64,000 bases of DNA, taken from positions 1,116,001 through 1,180,000 of the forward strand of contig NZ_CP133990.1 of NCBI RefSeq assembly GCF_031582905.1, written 5' to 3'. Numbering within the stretch: the stretch's first letter is position 1; each line of letters begins with the position of its first letter. This DNA is from Pengzhenrongella sp031582905. Lineage in GTDB: Bacteria > Actinomycetota > Actinomycetes > Actinomycetales > Cellulomonadaceae. The notes below the pieces were generated by a model. That model did no database searches. It was given only the letters and a program-made list of their open reading frames with translations, and had not been told where the DNA came from. The translations under genes were made by a program, and so were the position numbers. Below are positions 39,940-48,893 of the stretch, piece by piece.

Positions 39940-40434
39940 ATGGACCAGCGCGTCAGCCTGATCACCCTAGGAGTGGCCGACGTCGAGCGTGCCCGGGACT
40001 TCTACGCGGCGCTCGGGTGGCACGGGCAGACGGTCGAGCAGACCGTGTTCTTCCAGGCGGGCGGGCTGGCCGTGGTGCTGTGGTCGCGGGCCGCGCTCGC
40101 GGCCGACGCCGGTCTGCCCGACGCCGGCGTGCCTGACCACGGCCTGCCCGACGACGGTGCGCGCGACGACGGTGCGCGGGCCGTCGCTGCCGGCGGAGTC
40201 GCCCTCGCACACAACGTCCGGTCCGCGCGGGAGGTCGACGCCCTGGTGGCTGACTGGGCCGGCGCGGGTGGCGCGGTCGTCCGGGAGCCGGTGCGCACGG
40301 TCTACGGCGGGTACGCCGGCTACGTCGCCGACCCGGACGGCCACCTGTGGGAGATCGCGTACAACCCCGGCTTCCCGCTCGCCGACGACGGCTCGCTGAC
40401 CGTCCCCGACCTGGGGCCGCCGACGGGCGGCTGA
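39940..40434 (+). CDS. VOC family protein (glyoxalase/dioxygenase fold)
   Basis: This 164-residue protein has two beta-alpha-beta-beta-beta modules: VSLITLGVADVERARDFYAA and TVFFQAGGLAVVLWSR first, then the typical VADPDGHLWEIAYNPGF at the end. VOC proteins bind a metal and act on diverse small molecules or give resistance by sequestration; the substrate is unknown. Between the modules is an insert of about 25 residues made of a five-residue repeat like PDxGL, encoded by a degenerate 15-bp DNA repeat near 40099-40188. Confidence 0.88.
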   Translation: MDQRVSLITLGVADVERARDFYAALGWHGQTVEQTVFFQAGGLAVVLWSRAALAADAGLPDAGVPDHGLPDDGARDDGARAVAAGGVALAHNVRSAREVDALVADWAGAGGAVVREPVRTVYGGYAGYVADPDGHLWEIAYNPGFPLADDGSLTVPDLGPPTGG

Positions 40435-40592
40435 CCGGACTTCGGGTGGCCGGTCGGTCCCGTCGTCGCCGACCGCTCCCGTGCCGGGTGCAAGGTGCCG
40501 CCCCGTCGCGACATGTGCAGGGTGGACGGACGCTGCGAGCCGGCCGCGAGCAGGCACGGCGGCGCACCACCCCACCGGAGAGGCTGACGACG

Positions 40593-41714
40593 ATGTGGAC
40601 ACGCACGGCCCGACCCCAGGGCCGACGGGACGGACGACGACGGGCCGTGCCCGAGGGCCGCGCCGGGACGTCGCCAGCCACGGCTGCGTCCCTCGTCCCG
40701 GCCGGACGACGGGTCCGGACCGGTGCGTCCCTCGCGACGGCGGTCACGCTGATGGGCGCCCTGCTGGCCGGTTGCACGACGGGGCCCGCGGAGTCCCCGG
40801 GCGCCGCGGGGCCCGCGGCGACGCCCAGCGCGTCCCCCTCCGACGTCTCGCCCGTCCCGTCGCCGGAGCCCACGGACGAGGTCACTCCCGCTCCGGACGA
40901 GTCCCCGGCTCCGGGCAGCACGCCCGAGCCGCCGTCGCCATCGCCGACCCCCGGGGGGACGACGCCTGCACCGATACCCGAGCCGTCGCCCGACCCCGAG
41001 CCGTCCCCTGACCCCGCGCCGCCGACCGACGAGCCCGCCCCGCCGGCGCCGGCGCCCGTTCCACCCCAGCCGCCCGCCCCCGAGCTGGCTCCCGCCCCCG
41101 CTCCGCAGCCGCCCGCCGTGCTCGAGCGGGGCGACGAGGGAGCCGAGGTGCTCGCGGTGCAGGAGCGCCTCATCGAGCTCGGCTACTTCCTCCGCCGTGC
41201 GGACGGTGACTTCGGGCCCGCGACCCAGCAGGCGGTGTGGGCGCTGCAGAAGGCCGCCGGCCTCGCCAGGGACGGGCTCGTCGGTCCGGCGACCCGCGCG
41301 GCGCTGGACGCCGGCACCCGTCCGTCGGCGCGCACGACGTCGGGCCGCGCCATCGAGATCGACCTCGACCGGCAGCTCGTCCTCGCGGTCGACGACGGCG
41401 TCGTCACCCGGGTCGTCAACGCGTCGTCCGGCAACGGCGAGCGCTACGTCGCGCTCGGGCGCCCGCAGCGCGCGTACACCCCGACCGGGGACTACACCGT
41501 GGTGCGCCAGATCAACGGGATGCACGAGTCGACGCTCGAGCTCGGCTCCATGTACCGCCCGAAGTACTTCCGCGGCGGCTGGGCCGTCCACGGGTCGACG
41601 TCCATCCCGCCGTGGCCGGCGTCGCACGGATGCGTCCGCGTCTCCAACGCCGCCATGGACTGGATCTGGGACACCTGGGGCGCCCCGCTGGGCACACCCG
41701 TCGTCGTCTACTGA
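40593..41714 (+). CDS. L,D-transpeptidase (YkuD) lipoprotein with peptidoglycan-binding domain
   Basis: This 373-residue protein has a lipoprotein signal with LLAGC, a Pro/Ser/Glu-rich spacer of about 90 residues, a PG_binding_1 domain (LERGDEGAEVLAVQERLIEL to GPATRAALDAG) and a YkuD domain. The catalytic motif is in HGSTSIPPWPASHGCVRVSN, which carries His, then HGC with the nucleophile Cys. It cross-links peptidoglycan stems outside the membrane in a beta-lactam-tolerant way. GGAGAGG (40577-40583) sets ATG 40593. It is monocistronic. Confidence 0.93.
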   Translation: MWTRTARPQGRRDGRRRAVPEGRAGTSPATAASLVPAGRRVRTGASLATAVTLMGALLAGCTTGPAESPGAAGPAATPSASPSDVSPVPSPEPTDEVTPAPDESPAPGSTPEPPSPSPTPGGTTPAPIPEPSPDPEPSPDPAPPTDEPAPPAPAPVPPQPPAPELAPAPAPQPPAVLERGDEGAEVLAVQERLIELGYFLRRADGDFGPATQQAVWALQKAAGLARDGLVGPATRAALDAGTRPSARTTSGRAIEIDLDRQLVLAVDDGVVTRVVNASSGNGERYVALGRPQRAYTPTGDYTVVRQINGMHESTLELGSMYRPKYFRGGWAVHGSTSIPPWPASHGCVRVSNAAMDWIWDTWGAPLGTPVVVY

Positions 41715-41862
41715 GCCGTGTGTCGTCCATGGCACGACGGGCCGCGGCGCGCGCTCGCGTGAGCCGCGGTCCTGATGCTCTCCGCGCCCTCGAAAATGCT
41801 GCAGCCGTACCCAGGCCGTGCATTGCGTTGACGGTCCCCAAATACCCACCGAGGCGCGGCCG

Positions 41863-41886
41863 TGTCAGTGGCTCGCCGTAGAATTG
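41863..41886 (+). promoter_or_regulatory. Conserved promoter element of DUF222 copy 1
   Basis: This 24-bp block contains TAGAAT (41879-41884, a good -10 box) preceded by TGTCAGTGGCTCGCCG. It matches 22 of 24 positions with the block upstream of the second DUF222 gene (61377-61400), so the promoter travels with the gene. Confidence 0.65.
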
Positions 41887-41928
41887 TCGGGTCAGATCGG
41901 GACGGGAAGCACGCCGCGGGAGGGCGAG

Positions 41929-42819
41929 ATGGGCCTCGACAACACCCCCGTCCCGCCCAAGGAAAGCGCCCAGGACGCGTCCACGCTGTCGTCCGAGGTG
42001 GCGCTTTCCCCTGGCATCGCTGCCGCCCTTTCCGCGATGGATTCCGCCGTCGCCGTGCTGGCCGGTCTGGACCTGTCCGAGCTCGACGGCCGCCAGGCCG
42101 CGGTGGTCGCCCGTCGCCTCGCGGAGGTGACCAGCCGGGCCGGGGTGGCGAAGGTGCGGCTGCTGCCGGTGATCGACGACGACGGTGTGTGGGCGCTGAG
42201 CGGTGCGCGGTCGTTCCCGGTGTGGCTGTCCCACGACCACCGGCTGTCCGTGGGCGTGGCTCGGGCGCAGGTGCGGCTGGGGCGGACGCTGCGTGACCAC
42301 CTGCCGCTGACCGCCGCTGCGGCGGTGGCCGGGGACGTGACCGTGGAGCAGGCGCAGGTCATCGCCACGCTCGCCCCGACGAGTGAGCAGCGCCGGCACG
42401 TCCTGGCTGATCCGGAGCAGGAGTGCAACGAGAGTTTCGTGGTCGAGCAGGCTGGGCTGTTGTCGGTGGACGAGACGCGCGTGTTCGTGCGCAAGTGGGC
42501 CGCGTACGCCGATCCGGACGCGGACGACCGCGGCTACGTGGTGTCGTGCGAGCGGGAGCGGCTCGACATCGCCCGCTTCGGTGACGGCTACCGCGCGGGC
42601 GATGATCGCTTCCCGCCTGGCCCGGGTGGACGTTCGTTCGGTACGGCCGACGTCGAGGACCTCCGAGTCCGCCACCGCATCATTCACGACCGCGACATCA
42701 CCATTCGCCGCCACCACGATCGGTGGGAATTCAACGACCGCCACGGGAACGTGATCGACCCGGACCGTGACCGACCCCTCGCCGCGGGGTGGCGAGAACG
42801 CCGAAGGATGGACGGGTGA
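41929..42819 (+). pseudogene. Rearranged 13E12/DUF222 gene remnant lacking the HNH nuclease
   Basis: The N-terminal ~222 codons encode a DUF222 domain very close to the intact gene at 61450 (shared LLPVIDDDGVWALSGARSFP). After GDGYR the reading frame continues through DNA that is the reverse complement of the intact copy: 42595-42669 matches 62596-62670 inverted, 63 of 75 positions. It then rejoins the normal C-terminus (HDRDITIRRHHDRW). About 500 bp before and 127 bp after the inverted piece are missing, including the HNH zinc and catalytic residues. The frame stays open for 296 codons, so a nuclease-dead protein could still be made. GGGAGGG precedes ATG 41929. Confidence 0.85.
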
Positions 42820-42843
42820 CGATCGGATGGGTGTGCAGGGCCG

Positions 42844-44349
42844 TCACACCACGCGGCGTGCCGCGGACCGCCGCTCGGCCTCCTCGGCGATCCCGCGCTG
42901 CATCCCGCCGAAGACCACGCCGTGGAACGGCGCGACGGACCACCAGTACAGCTGCCCGATGAGCCCGTGCGGGTGGAAGACCGCCCGCTGGGAGAACACC
43001 GGACCGGATGCGCCGTCGTCCTCGACCCTCAGCTCCAGCCACGCCAGGCCGGGCAGGCGCATCTCGGCGCGCAGCCGCAGCAGCCGCCCGCGCTCGATCT
43101 CCTCGACCCGCCAGAAGTCCACGGCGTCGTCGACCGCGAGCCGCTGCGGGTCCCGCCGGCCACGACGCAGCCCCGGCCCGCCGGAGAGCCGGTCGAGCAG
43201 GCCGCGGACCCGCCAGGCCAGGGCCCACGAGTACCAGCCGCGCTCCCCGCCCACGCTCTCCAGCACCGACCACAGGTCCTCCGCCCTGGCCCGGACCGGG
43301 GTGGTGCGCTCGTCGACGTACAGCGAGCCACCGGCCCAGTCCGGATCCGTGGGGAGAGGGTCGCTGGGTGCTCCGGCGACCGACGCGGACGACCACCGGG
43401 TGACGACGTCGGCGTCCTGGATGCGGGCGAGGGCCAGTCGCACCGCGTCGTCGAAGGAGAGCAGGCCGCCGGGCGGGTCGGGGACGTACCGGGTGATGTC
43501 GTGCTCGTCGCACACCACCTCGTGCACCAGGGACTCCACGAGCGGTCGCGCGAGCCCGGAGGGCACGGGCGTCACGAGCCCGACCCATAGGCTCGACAGC
43601 CGCGGGGACAGGACCGGCACGGCGACGATGATGCGCCGGGGCAGTCCCGCGGCGCGCGCGTACCGCTGCATCATGTCGCGGTAGGTCAGGACCTCGGGCC
43701 CGCCGATGTCGAAGGAGCGGCTGACGTCGGCGGGCAGGTGCGCCGCTCCGACGAGGTACCGCAGCACGTCCCGGATCGCGATGGGCTGGATGCGGTTCTC
43801 CACCCAGCGCGGCGTCGTCATCGCGGGCAGCCGCTCGGTGAGGTAGCGCATCATCTCGAACGACGCGGACCCCGACCCGAGGATGACCGCGGCCCGCAGG
43901 ACCGCGGTCGGCACGCCGGACGCGAGGAGGATCTCCCCGACCTCCTTGCGCGACTCCAGGTGCGGCGAGAGCGCCTCGCCCTCGGGGTAGAGCCCGCCGA
44001 GGTACACGATCCGCTTCACCCCGCACTCCCGCGCGACCTGCGCGAACGTCAGAGCGGTGCGCCGGTCGCGCGCCTCGAAGCGACGACCGGAGCCGAGCGA
44101 GTGCACGAGGTAGTAGGCGACGTCGACGCCCTCGAGCGCCGCGCGCAGCTCCTCCGCCTCACCCACGTCGCAGCGCACGACGTCGACGTCGTCGAACCAC
44201 GGGCGGTCGCGCAGCCGGCCGGGGTTGCGCGCGAGGGCGCGTACCCGGTGGCCCGCGGCGAGCAGCTCGGGCACGAGCCGCCCACCGACGTAGCCGGTGA
44301 CGCCGGTGACGGCGACGGTCAGGGACGGGTCGGTGCGGGGATCAGTCAC
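42844..44349 (-). CDS. SDR oxidoreductase fused to DUF2867
   Basis: This 501-residue protein has an N-terminal atypical SDR domain with VAVTGVTGYVGGRLVPELL, DVAYYLVHSLGSGRRFEARD and IVYLGGLYPEGEALSPHLES. A C-terminal DUF2867 domain (START-like) includes GWYSWALAWRVRGLLDRL and WWSVAPFHGVVFGGM. Such fusions are common in actinobacteria and of unknown substrate; lipid or quinone reduction is possible. The GTG start at 44349 overlaps the end of the topoisomerase gene by eight bases, so the two are co-transcribed. Confidence 0.88.
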   Translation of the reverse strand: MTDPRTDPSLTVAVTGVTGYVGGRLVPELLAAGHRVRALARNPGRLRDRPWFDDVDVVRCDVGEAEELRAALEGVDVAYYLVHSLGSGRRFEARDRRTALTFAQVARECGVKRIVYLGGLYPEGEALSPHLESRKEVGEILLASGVPTAVLRAAVILGSGSASFEMMRYLTERLPAMTTPRWVENRIQPIAIRDVLRYLVGAAHLPADVSRSFDIGGPEVLTYRDMMQRYARAAGLPRRIIVAVPVLSPRLSSLWVGLVTPVPSGLARPLVESLVHEVVCDEHDITRYVPDPPGGLLSFDDAVRLALARIQDADVVTRWSSASVAGAPSDPLPTDPDWAGGSLYVDERTTPVRARAEDLWSVLESVGGERGWYSWALAWRVRGLLDRLSGGPGLRRGRRDPQRLAVDDAVDFWRVEEIERGRLLRLRAEMRLPGLAWLELRVEDDGASGPVFSQRAVFHPHGLIGQLYWWSVAPFHGVVFGGMQRGIAEEAERRSAARRVV

Positions 44350-45321
44350 CCAGGAGCTCCAGAACGGCTCGTTCGGCGTCCTCGCGGGAGCGGGTCCGTC
44401 CGATGGACTCCCCACGCTCCCACAGGTCCACGAGGCGGGGGTCGATGTACGACGCCCGGCAGACCGCCGGGGTGTTGCCGAGCGCGTCCGAGACGTCCCG
44501 GACGACGGCCGTCACCACCTTGCGACGCGCGCGGTCGGACGACGGCGGCGCGCCCGCGTCGGCCAGACCCTGCGCGGCGAGCACGGTCGCGTGCCAGGTC
44601 CGGAAGTCCTTCGGGCTCGCGTCGTCGCCCAGCACCTGCTTGACGTAGGCGGTGACGTCCGCGCTGGAGATGTCGTACCAGGTGCGTCCGTCGCGCCACG
44701 CGAGCAGTTCCTCCCCACCGCCCGTGCGCCGGCGCAGCGACGTCACCATCCGGGCGACCTCGGGGTCCTCGACGACGACGTCGCGCACCTGTCCGGACTT
44801 CGCCGGGTAGAGGAAGCGGACGGTCTTGTCGCTGCGCACCTGCACGTGCTCGCGGCGCAGCGTCGCGAGCCCGTAGGAGCCGTTGGTGCGGGCGTACGTC
44901 TCGTTGCCGGCGCGGAAGTACGCGAGGTCCAGCAGCCGGAACGCGAGCGCGAGGGCGCGCGACCGCGGCCACCCCTTCTGGTCGAGGTCGGCCTCGACCT
45001 GCTTGCGGGCGTCCGGGAGGCGGGAGGCGACGTCGAGCACGTGGTCGTGCTTGGCACGGTCGCGGCGCAGCCGCCACTGCGAGTGGTAGAGGTACTGCCG
45101 CCGGCCGGCGCCGTCGAGCCCGGCGGCCTGGATGTGCCCGCCGGGCCACGGGCAGATCCACACCTCCTCCCAGGCAGGCGGGATCGCCAGGGCGGTGATC
45201 CGCTCGATCGCGTCGGGGTCGGTGAGCCGGGTGCGGTCCGTGTCGAGGTACACGAAGCCGTCCCCGGCGCGGGTTCGGGTCCATCCGGGGAGTCGATCCG
45301 GACCCGGCGCAGGCGTGGCAT
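44342..45321 (-). CDS. DNA topoisomerase IB, poxvirus type (apparent frameshift)
   Basis: The corrected ~326-residue protein has the bacterial topoisomerase IB pattern: IPPAWEEVWICPWPGGHIQA, RRQYLYHSQWRLRRDRAKHD, FRAGNETYARTNGSYGLATL, DFRTWHATVLAAQ with the catalytic Arg/His, and the nucleophile Tyr in VCRASYIDPRLVDLW. It relaxes supercoils through a 3'-phosphotyrosine link. The N-terminus is shifted: one base missing at 45287-45290 (GGGG on the plus strand) separates MPRLRRVRIDSP from GWTRTRAGDGFVYLDTD. ATG 45321 is used as the start. Confidence 0.88.
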
Positions 45322-45396
45322 GGCGTGAGTGTCACCCGTGCCGACCCGGCGCGCGCGCCGAGCCCGCCGTCACCAGGGAGGTCGGCGGCTCGGCGG

Positions 45397-46307
45397 TCAG
45401 TCCGGCAGCCGGACCATGCCCTCCTGCGCGATGCTCGCGACGAGCGAGCCGTCCTGGGCGTACACCGTCGCCGCGGTGAGGCCACGACCACCCTGCGCGC
45501 TGGGGGACGACTGCACGTACAGCAGCCACTCGTCCACGCGCGCCGGGCGGTGCCACCACATCGCGTGGTCGAGGCTCGCCATCGACAACCCGCGCGAGAT
45601 CCAGCTGTGCCCGTGCCGACGCAGCACCGGCTCGAGCATGATCTGGTCGCACGCGTACGCCATGAGCGCGCGGTGCAGCAGCGGGTCGACCGGCACCGCG
45701 CTCCGCGCGCGGACCCAGACCATCTGCCGGTCGGTCGGGGACGGGCCGGGGCCCAGGAAGATCGAGGAGTCCACGTGCCGCAGGTCGAAAGCGGCCGACT
45801 CGGTGAAGAACGTCGCCATGGGGTGGTCGATCGGCCGGAGCAGGTCGAGCGCGCTGACGACGTCGTCCGGCGGGGAGCGTCCGGCATCGTGCTGCCGTGG
45901 TCGAGGCCCGCCTGCTCCTCCTGGAACGACGTGATCATCGACAGGATCGGCTCGCCGTTCTGCAGCGCGTGCGTGCGGCGGGCGCTGAACGACCGGCCGT
46001 CGCGCATGCGCTCCACCGCGAAGGTGATCGGCTGGCGGACGTCCCCCGGGCGCAGGAAGTACCCGTGCAGCGAGTGCGGCAGCCGGCCCTCCGGCGTGGT
46101 GCGTCCGGCGGCGACCAGCGCCTGCGCCAGCACCTGCCCGCCGAAGACCCGCCCCAGCGGACGCGGCAGGCTCGGGCCGACGAACTCGTCGTCGCCGGTC
46201 TGCTCGAGCGCGAGGGCGGTGAGCACGCGGTTCATCGCGTCGGAGGTGTCGTCCGGGGTGCGGTCGTCGGCGGGGACGGCGCCGTCGGCGGGGCTGGGTG
46301 CGGTCAT
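45397..46307 (-). CDS. tesB: Acyl-CoA thioesterase II (TesB type, apparent frameshift)
   Basis: The corrected ~303-residue double hot-dog enzyme has GRVFGGQVLAQALVAAGRT and PHSLHGYFLRPGD, then RRTHALQNGEPILSMITSFQ, and in the second half LEPVLRRHGHSWI, MASLDHAMWWHRP and DEWLLYVQSSPSAQGGRGL. These carry the Asp/Gln/Thr triad region. It hydrolyses medium- and long-chain acyl-CoA. The frame breaks at G4 (45872-45875), and one base restores MPDAPPPDDVV. It starts at ATG 46307, 65 bp from the globin gene on the same strand. Confidence 0.9.
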
Positions 46308-46372
46308 GCGCCCCAGGGTCGCGGCCGGGGGCCGACGACGCCAGCGCGCCACACCGTCGGGTGACGCAGTCC

Positions 46373-46774
46373 TCAGTCGTCGAAGGTGTTGAGCAGCGAG
46401 TGGGCCGCTCGCTCGAGGTAGTCCCACAGCTGGGCCTCGTGCAGCGGCGCGAGCCCGAGGGAGCCCACCGCCTCCCGCATGTGCGACAGCCAGCGGTCCC
46501 GCGCGTCCGGGTTGACCTTGTAGGGCGCGTGCCGCATCCGCAGCCGGGGGTGGCCGCGCTGCTCGGAGTACGTGGTCGGCCCGCCCCAGTACTGCTCGAG
46601 GAACATCGTCAGCCGCAGCCGGGCGCCGGCGTGGTCGGACTCCGGGTACATGGCCGACAGCACAGGGTCGTCGGCGACGCCCTCGTAGAAGCGGTCGACG
46701 AGCCGGACGAACGTCTCGTGCCCGCCGATCGCGGCGTGGAAGGAGTCGGCACGTCGGGGGTCGATGGCGCTCAC
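46373..46774 (-). CDS. glbO: Group II truncated hemoglobin (trHbO)
   Basis: This 133-residue globin shows FVRLVDRFYEGVADDPVLSA with the B10 Tyr, FLEQYWGGPTTYSEQRGHP, the proximal His in LRMRHAPYKV and the G8 Trp in RDRWLSHM. Group II globins bind O2 tightly and detoxify NO or support respiration. GTG 46774 is supported by GGGAGAA upstream. It diverges from the HPr gene across 113 bp that hold a DasR-type operator. Mycobacteria have glbO in a comparable neighbourhood (recalled). Confidence 0.94.
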   Translation of the reverse strand: MSAIDPRRADSFHAAIGGHETFVRLVDRFYEGVADDPVLSAMYPESDHAGARLRLTMFLEQYWGGPTTYSEQRGHPRLRMRHAPYKVNPDARDRWLSHMREAVGSLGLAPLHEAQLWDYLERAAHSLLNTFDD

Positions 46775-46809
46775 GCACCCATTCTCCCACCGGCGCGATG
46801 CCCCACGGC

Positions 46810-46828
46810 TAGGGTGGTCTGGACCAGT
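46810..46828 (+). promoter_or_regulatory. HPr promoter -10 box and DasR-type operator (dre)
   Basis: GTGGTCTGGACCAGT (46814-46828) fits the dre consensus ACTGGTCTAGACCAGT of the GlcNAc regulator DasR, with a perfect TGGTC/GACCA core. It overlaps a candidate -10 box TAGGGT (46810-46815), so binding would block the HPr promoter. Confidence 0.7.
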
Positions 46829-46887
46829 GCGGGTCCGCCCCGCACGGGTGCAACGCCGCAACGCCGCACCGAACAACGGAGGTAGTC

Positions 46888-47151
46888 GTGCCGGAACGTC
46901 GAGTCACCGTCGCCATCCCCGAGGGTCTGCACGCCCGGCCCGCGGCGCTCTTCGTCAAGCTCGCGGGGGAGCAGCCCGCCACGGTGACGATCAGCAAGGA
47001 CGGCGGCGACCCGGTCGCCGCCAACAGTATCCTCGCTGTCATGACGCTGGGCGCCTCGGCCGGGGACGACGTCGTCCTGGCGGCCGACGGCGAGGGCGCG
47101 GACGCCTCCCTCGACGCGCTCGAGCAGTTCCTCACCACCGCCGAGCACTGA
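46888..47151 (+). CDS. ptsH: PTS phosphocarrier protein HPr
   Basis: This 87-residue HPr has the active-site His in EGLHARPAALFVKL near residue 15 and the region ANSILAVMTLGAS around Ser46. It carries phosphate from enzyme I to the sugar-specific EIIA. GTG 46888 is preceded by GGAGG (46878-46882). The remaining PTS genes lie within 5.2 kb. A dre operator sits at its promoter, linking HPr to GlcNAc control. Confidence 0.96.
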   Translation: MPERRVTVAIPEGLHARPAALFVKLAGEQPATVTISKDGGDPVAANSILAVMTLGASAGDDVVLAADGEGADASLDALEQFLTTAEH

Positions 47152-47201
47152 CGCGGGCCGCCGGAGCCCGAGCTTCCCGAGCCCTGAGAGCCTCGGAGTC
47201 C

Positions 47202-48891
47202 TCAGAGCCCCAGCTCCTCCAGCACCGGCAGCGCCGCGCGGATCTCGGCCCGCGCAGCGTCCGCCGTCTCGGCGACGAGCGCCCGCTGCGCGAGCCGCGT
47301 GCACTCCTCTCGGGTGACCGAGGCGAGCACCGCGGCGACGTCGGGCAGGGCGCGCGGGCTCATCGAGAGCGTCGCGACCCCGAGGCCGACGAGGACGACG
47401 GCGAGCGCGGGGTCCGCCGCCGCCTCACCGCACACCCCGACCGGCCGGCCCTGCTGCGCCCCGCCACGGCAGGTGGCCGCGACGAGGTGCAGCACGGCCG
47501 GCTGCCAGGAGGTCGACAGGGTGGCGAGCGACCCCAGCAGCCGGTCGGACGCCATGGCGTACTGCGTGAGGTCGTTGGTGCCGATGCTCGCGAACGCGGC
47601 CCGCGCGAGGATCGGACCGGACAGCAGCGCGGCGCTCGGCACCTCGACCATGACGCCGGCGGTGCCCAGGCCGTGCGCGGTGCAGCGGGCCACGAAGTCC
47701 TCGGTCTCCTCGACGGTCGCGACCATCGGCGCCATGACCCAGACCTCGGCGCTCTCCGCGGCCGCGGCCCGGGCGATCGCGGTGAGCTGGTCCTCGAGGA
47801 CGTCGGGGTCGCGCGACGCCGTGCGCAGCCCCCGCACGCCGAGGGCAGGGTTGGGCTCGTCGGTCGCCGTGAGGAACGGCAGCGGCTTGTCCGCCCCGGC
47901 GTCCAGGGTGCGGACCACGACCTTCTTGCCGGGGAAGGCCGCGAGCACGCGTCGGTAGGCGGCGACCTGCTCGTCGACCGTGGGCGCCTGGTTGCGGTCG
48001 AGGAAGCAGAACTCGGTGCGGAACAGGCCCACCCCCTCGGCGCCGGCGTCGGCGGCCGGCTGCGCGCCGTCGGGGTTGCCGATGTTCGCCAGCAGGGGGA
48101 CCGGGTGGCCGTCCCGGGTGCGGCCGTGGCCGTCGAACGTGCGCACCTGCGCGGCGAGCGCCTCGGCGCGCGCGACCTGGTCGTCCGACGGGTCCAGCAC
48201 CACCTCGCCCTTGCCGCCGTCGACCAGGACGCGGGCGTCGTCCGCGAGGTCGACCGCCCCGGCCGCGCCGACGACGGCGGGGATGCCGAGGGCGCGGGCG
48301 AGGATCGCGGTGTGCGACGTCGGGCCGCCCTCGCTCGTGACGATCGCGAGGACGCGCGCGGGGTCGAGGGTCGCGGTGTCCGCGGGTGCCAGGTCGCGGG
48401 CGGCCAGCACGAACGGGTGCCCGGGATCGGGGACCCCGGTGCGGGCCGGCCGGTGAGCGCCGCCACGACCCGGTCGCGCACGTCGGCGACGTCCCGGGTC
48501 CGCTCCGCCATGTAGCCGCCCAACGCCGCCAGCTGGTCGATGACCTGCCCGGCCGCCTCCCACACCGCCCGAGCCGGCGTGAGGTCACCGGACCGCACGA
48601 GGTCCTGCGCCGTGGAGACCAGCGTCGGGTCCGCGGCCATCATCGCCGTGGTCTCGAGCACCTCCCGGCTCGTGCCCGACGCCGCCTGCGCGGACCGCTC
48701 GAGCCCTTCCCGCACCTGGGTCGCGGCGGCGGCGATCTGCGCCGCGGCCTCGTCGTCGGACGTGCCCGGACCGCGGCGCGTGCCGGACGGCTCCGGCACG
48801 GCGGGCGGCATCCGGACGACGGTGCCCACGGCGAGGCCGGGGCTGACGCCGATGCCGGTGACGGTGCGGGGGAGGTGCCGCGCGCGCTCAT
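47202..48891 (-). CDS. ptsI: Phosphoenolpyruvate-protein phosphotransferase, PTS enzyme I (two apparent frameshifts)
   Basis: The corrected ~563-residue protein has the usual enzyme I length. It shows TVTGIGVSPGLAVGTVVRM at the N-terminus, the phospho-His loop TSEGGPTSHTAILARALGIP, the PEP/Mg site GVGLFRTEFCFLDR and the C-terminal FASIGTNDLTQYAMASDR. It moves phosphate from PEP to HPr. The frame breaks at G5 (48868-48872) and C4 (48434-48437), each cured by one base. ATG 48891 follows the EIIC stop by two bases on the minus strand, so EIIC and EI form an operon. Confidence 0.93.
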
Positions 48892-48893
48892 GA

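Noticed and set aside
41929..42819. Considered the shortened DUF222 gene as a distinct HNH-free family
   Set aside because: The middle part is the antisense of the intact copy's coding sequence, so it is a rearrangement product and not an independent domain.
42844..44349. Considered whether the SDR-DUF2867 gene was two genes fused by a lost stop
   Set aside because: The SDR plus DUF2867 architecture in one chain is a known actinobacterial form, and the frame is continuous.
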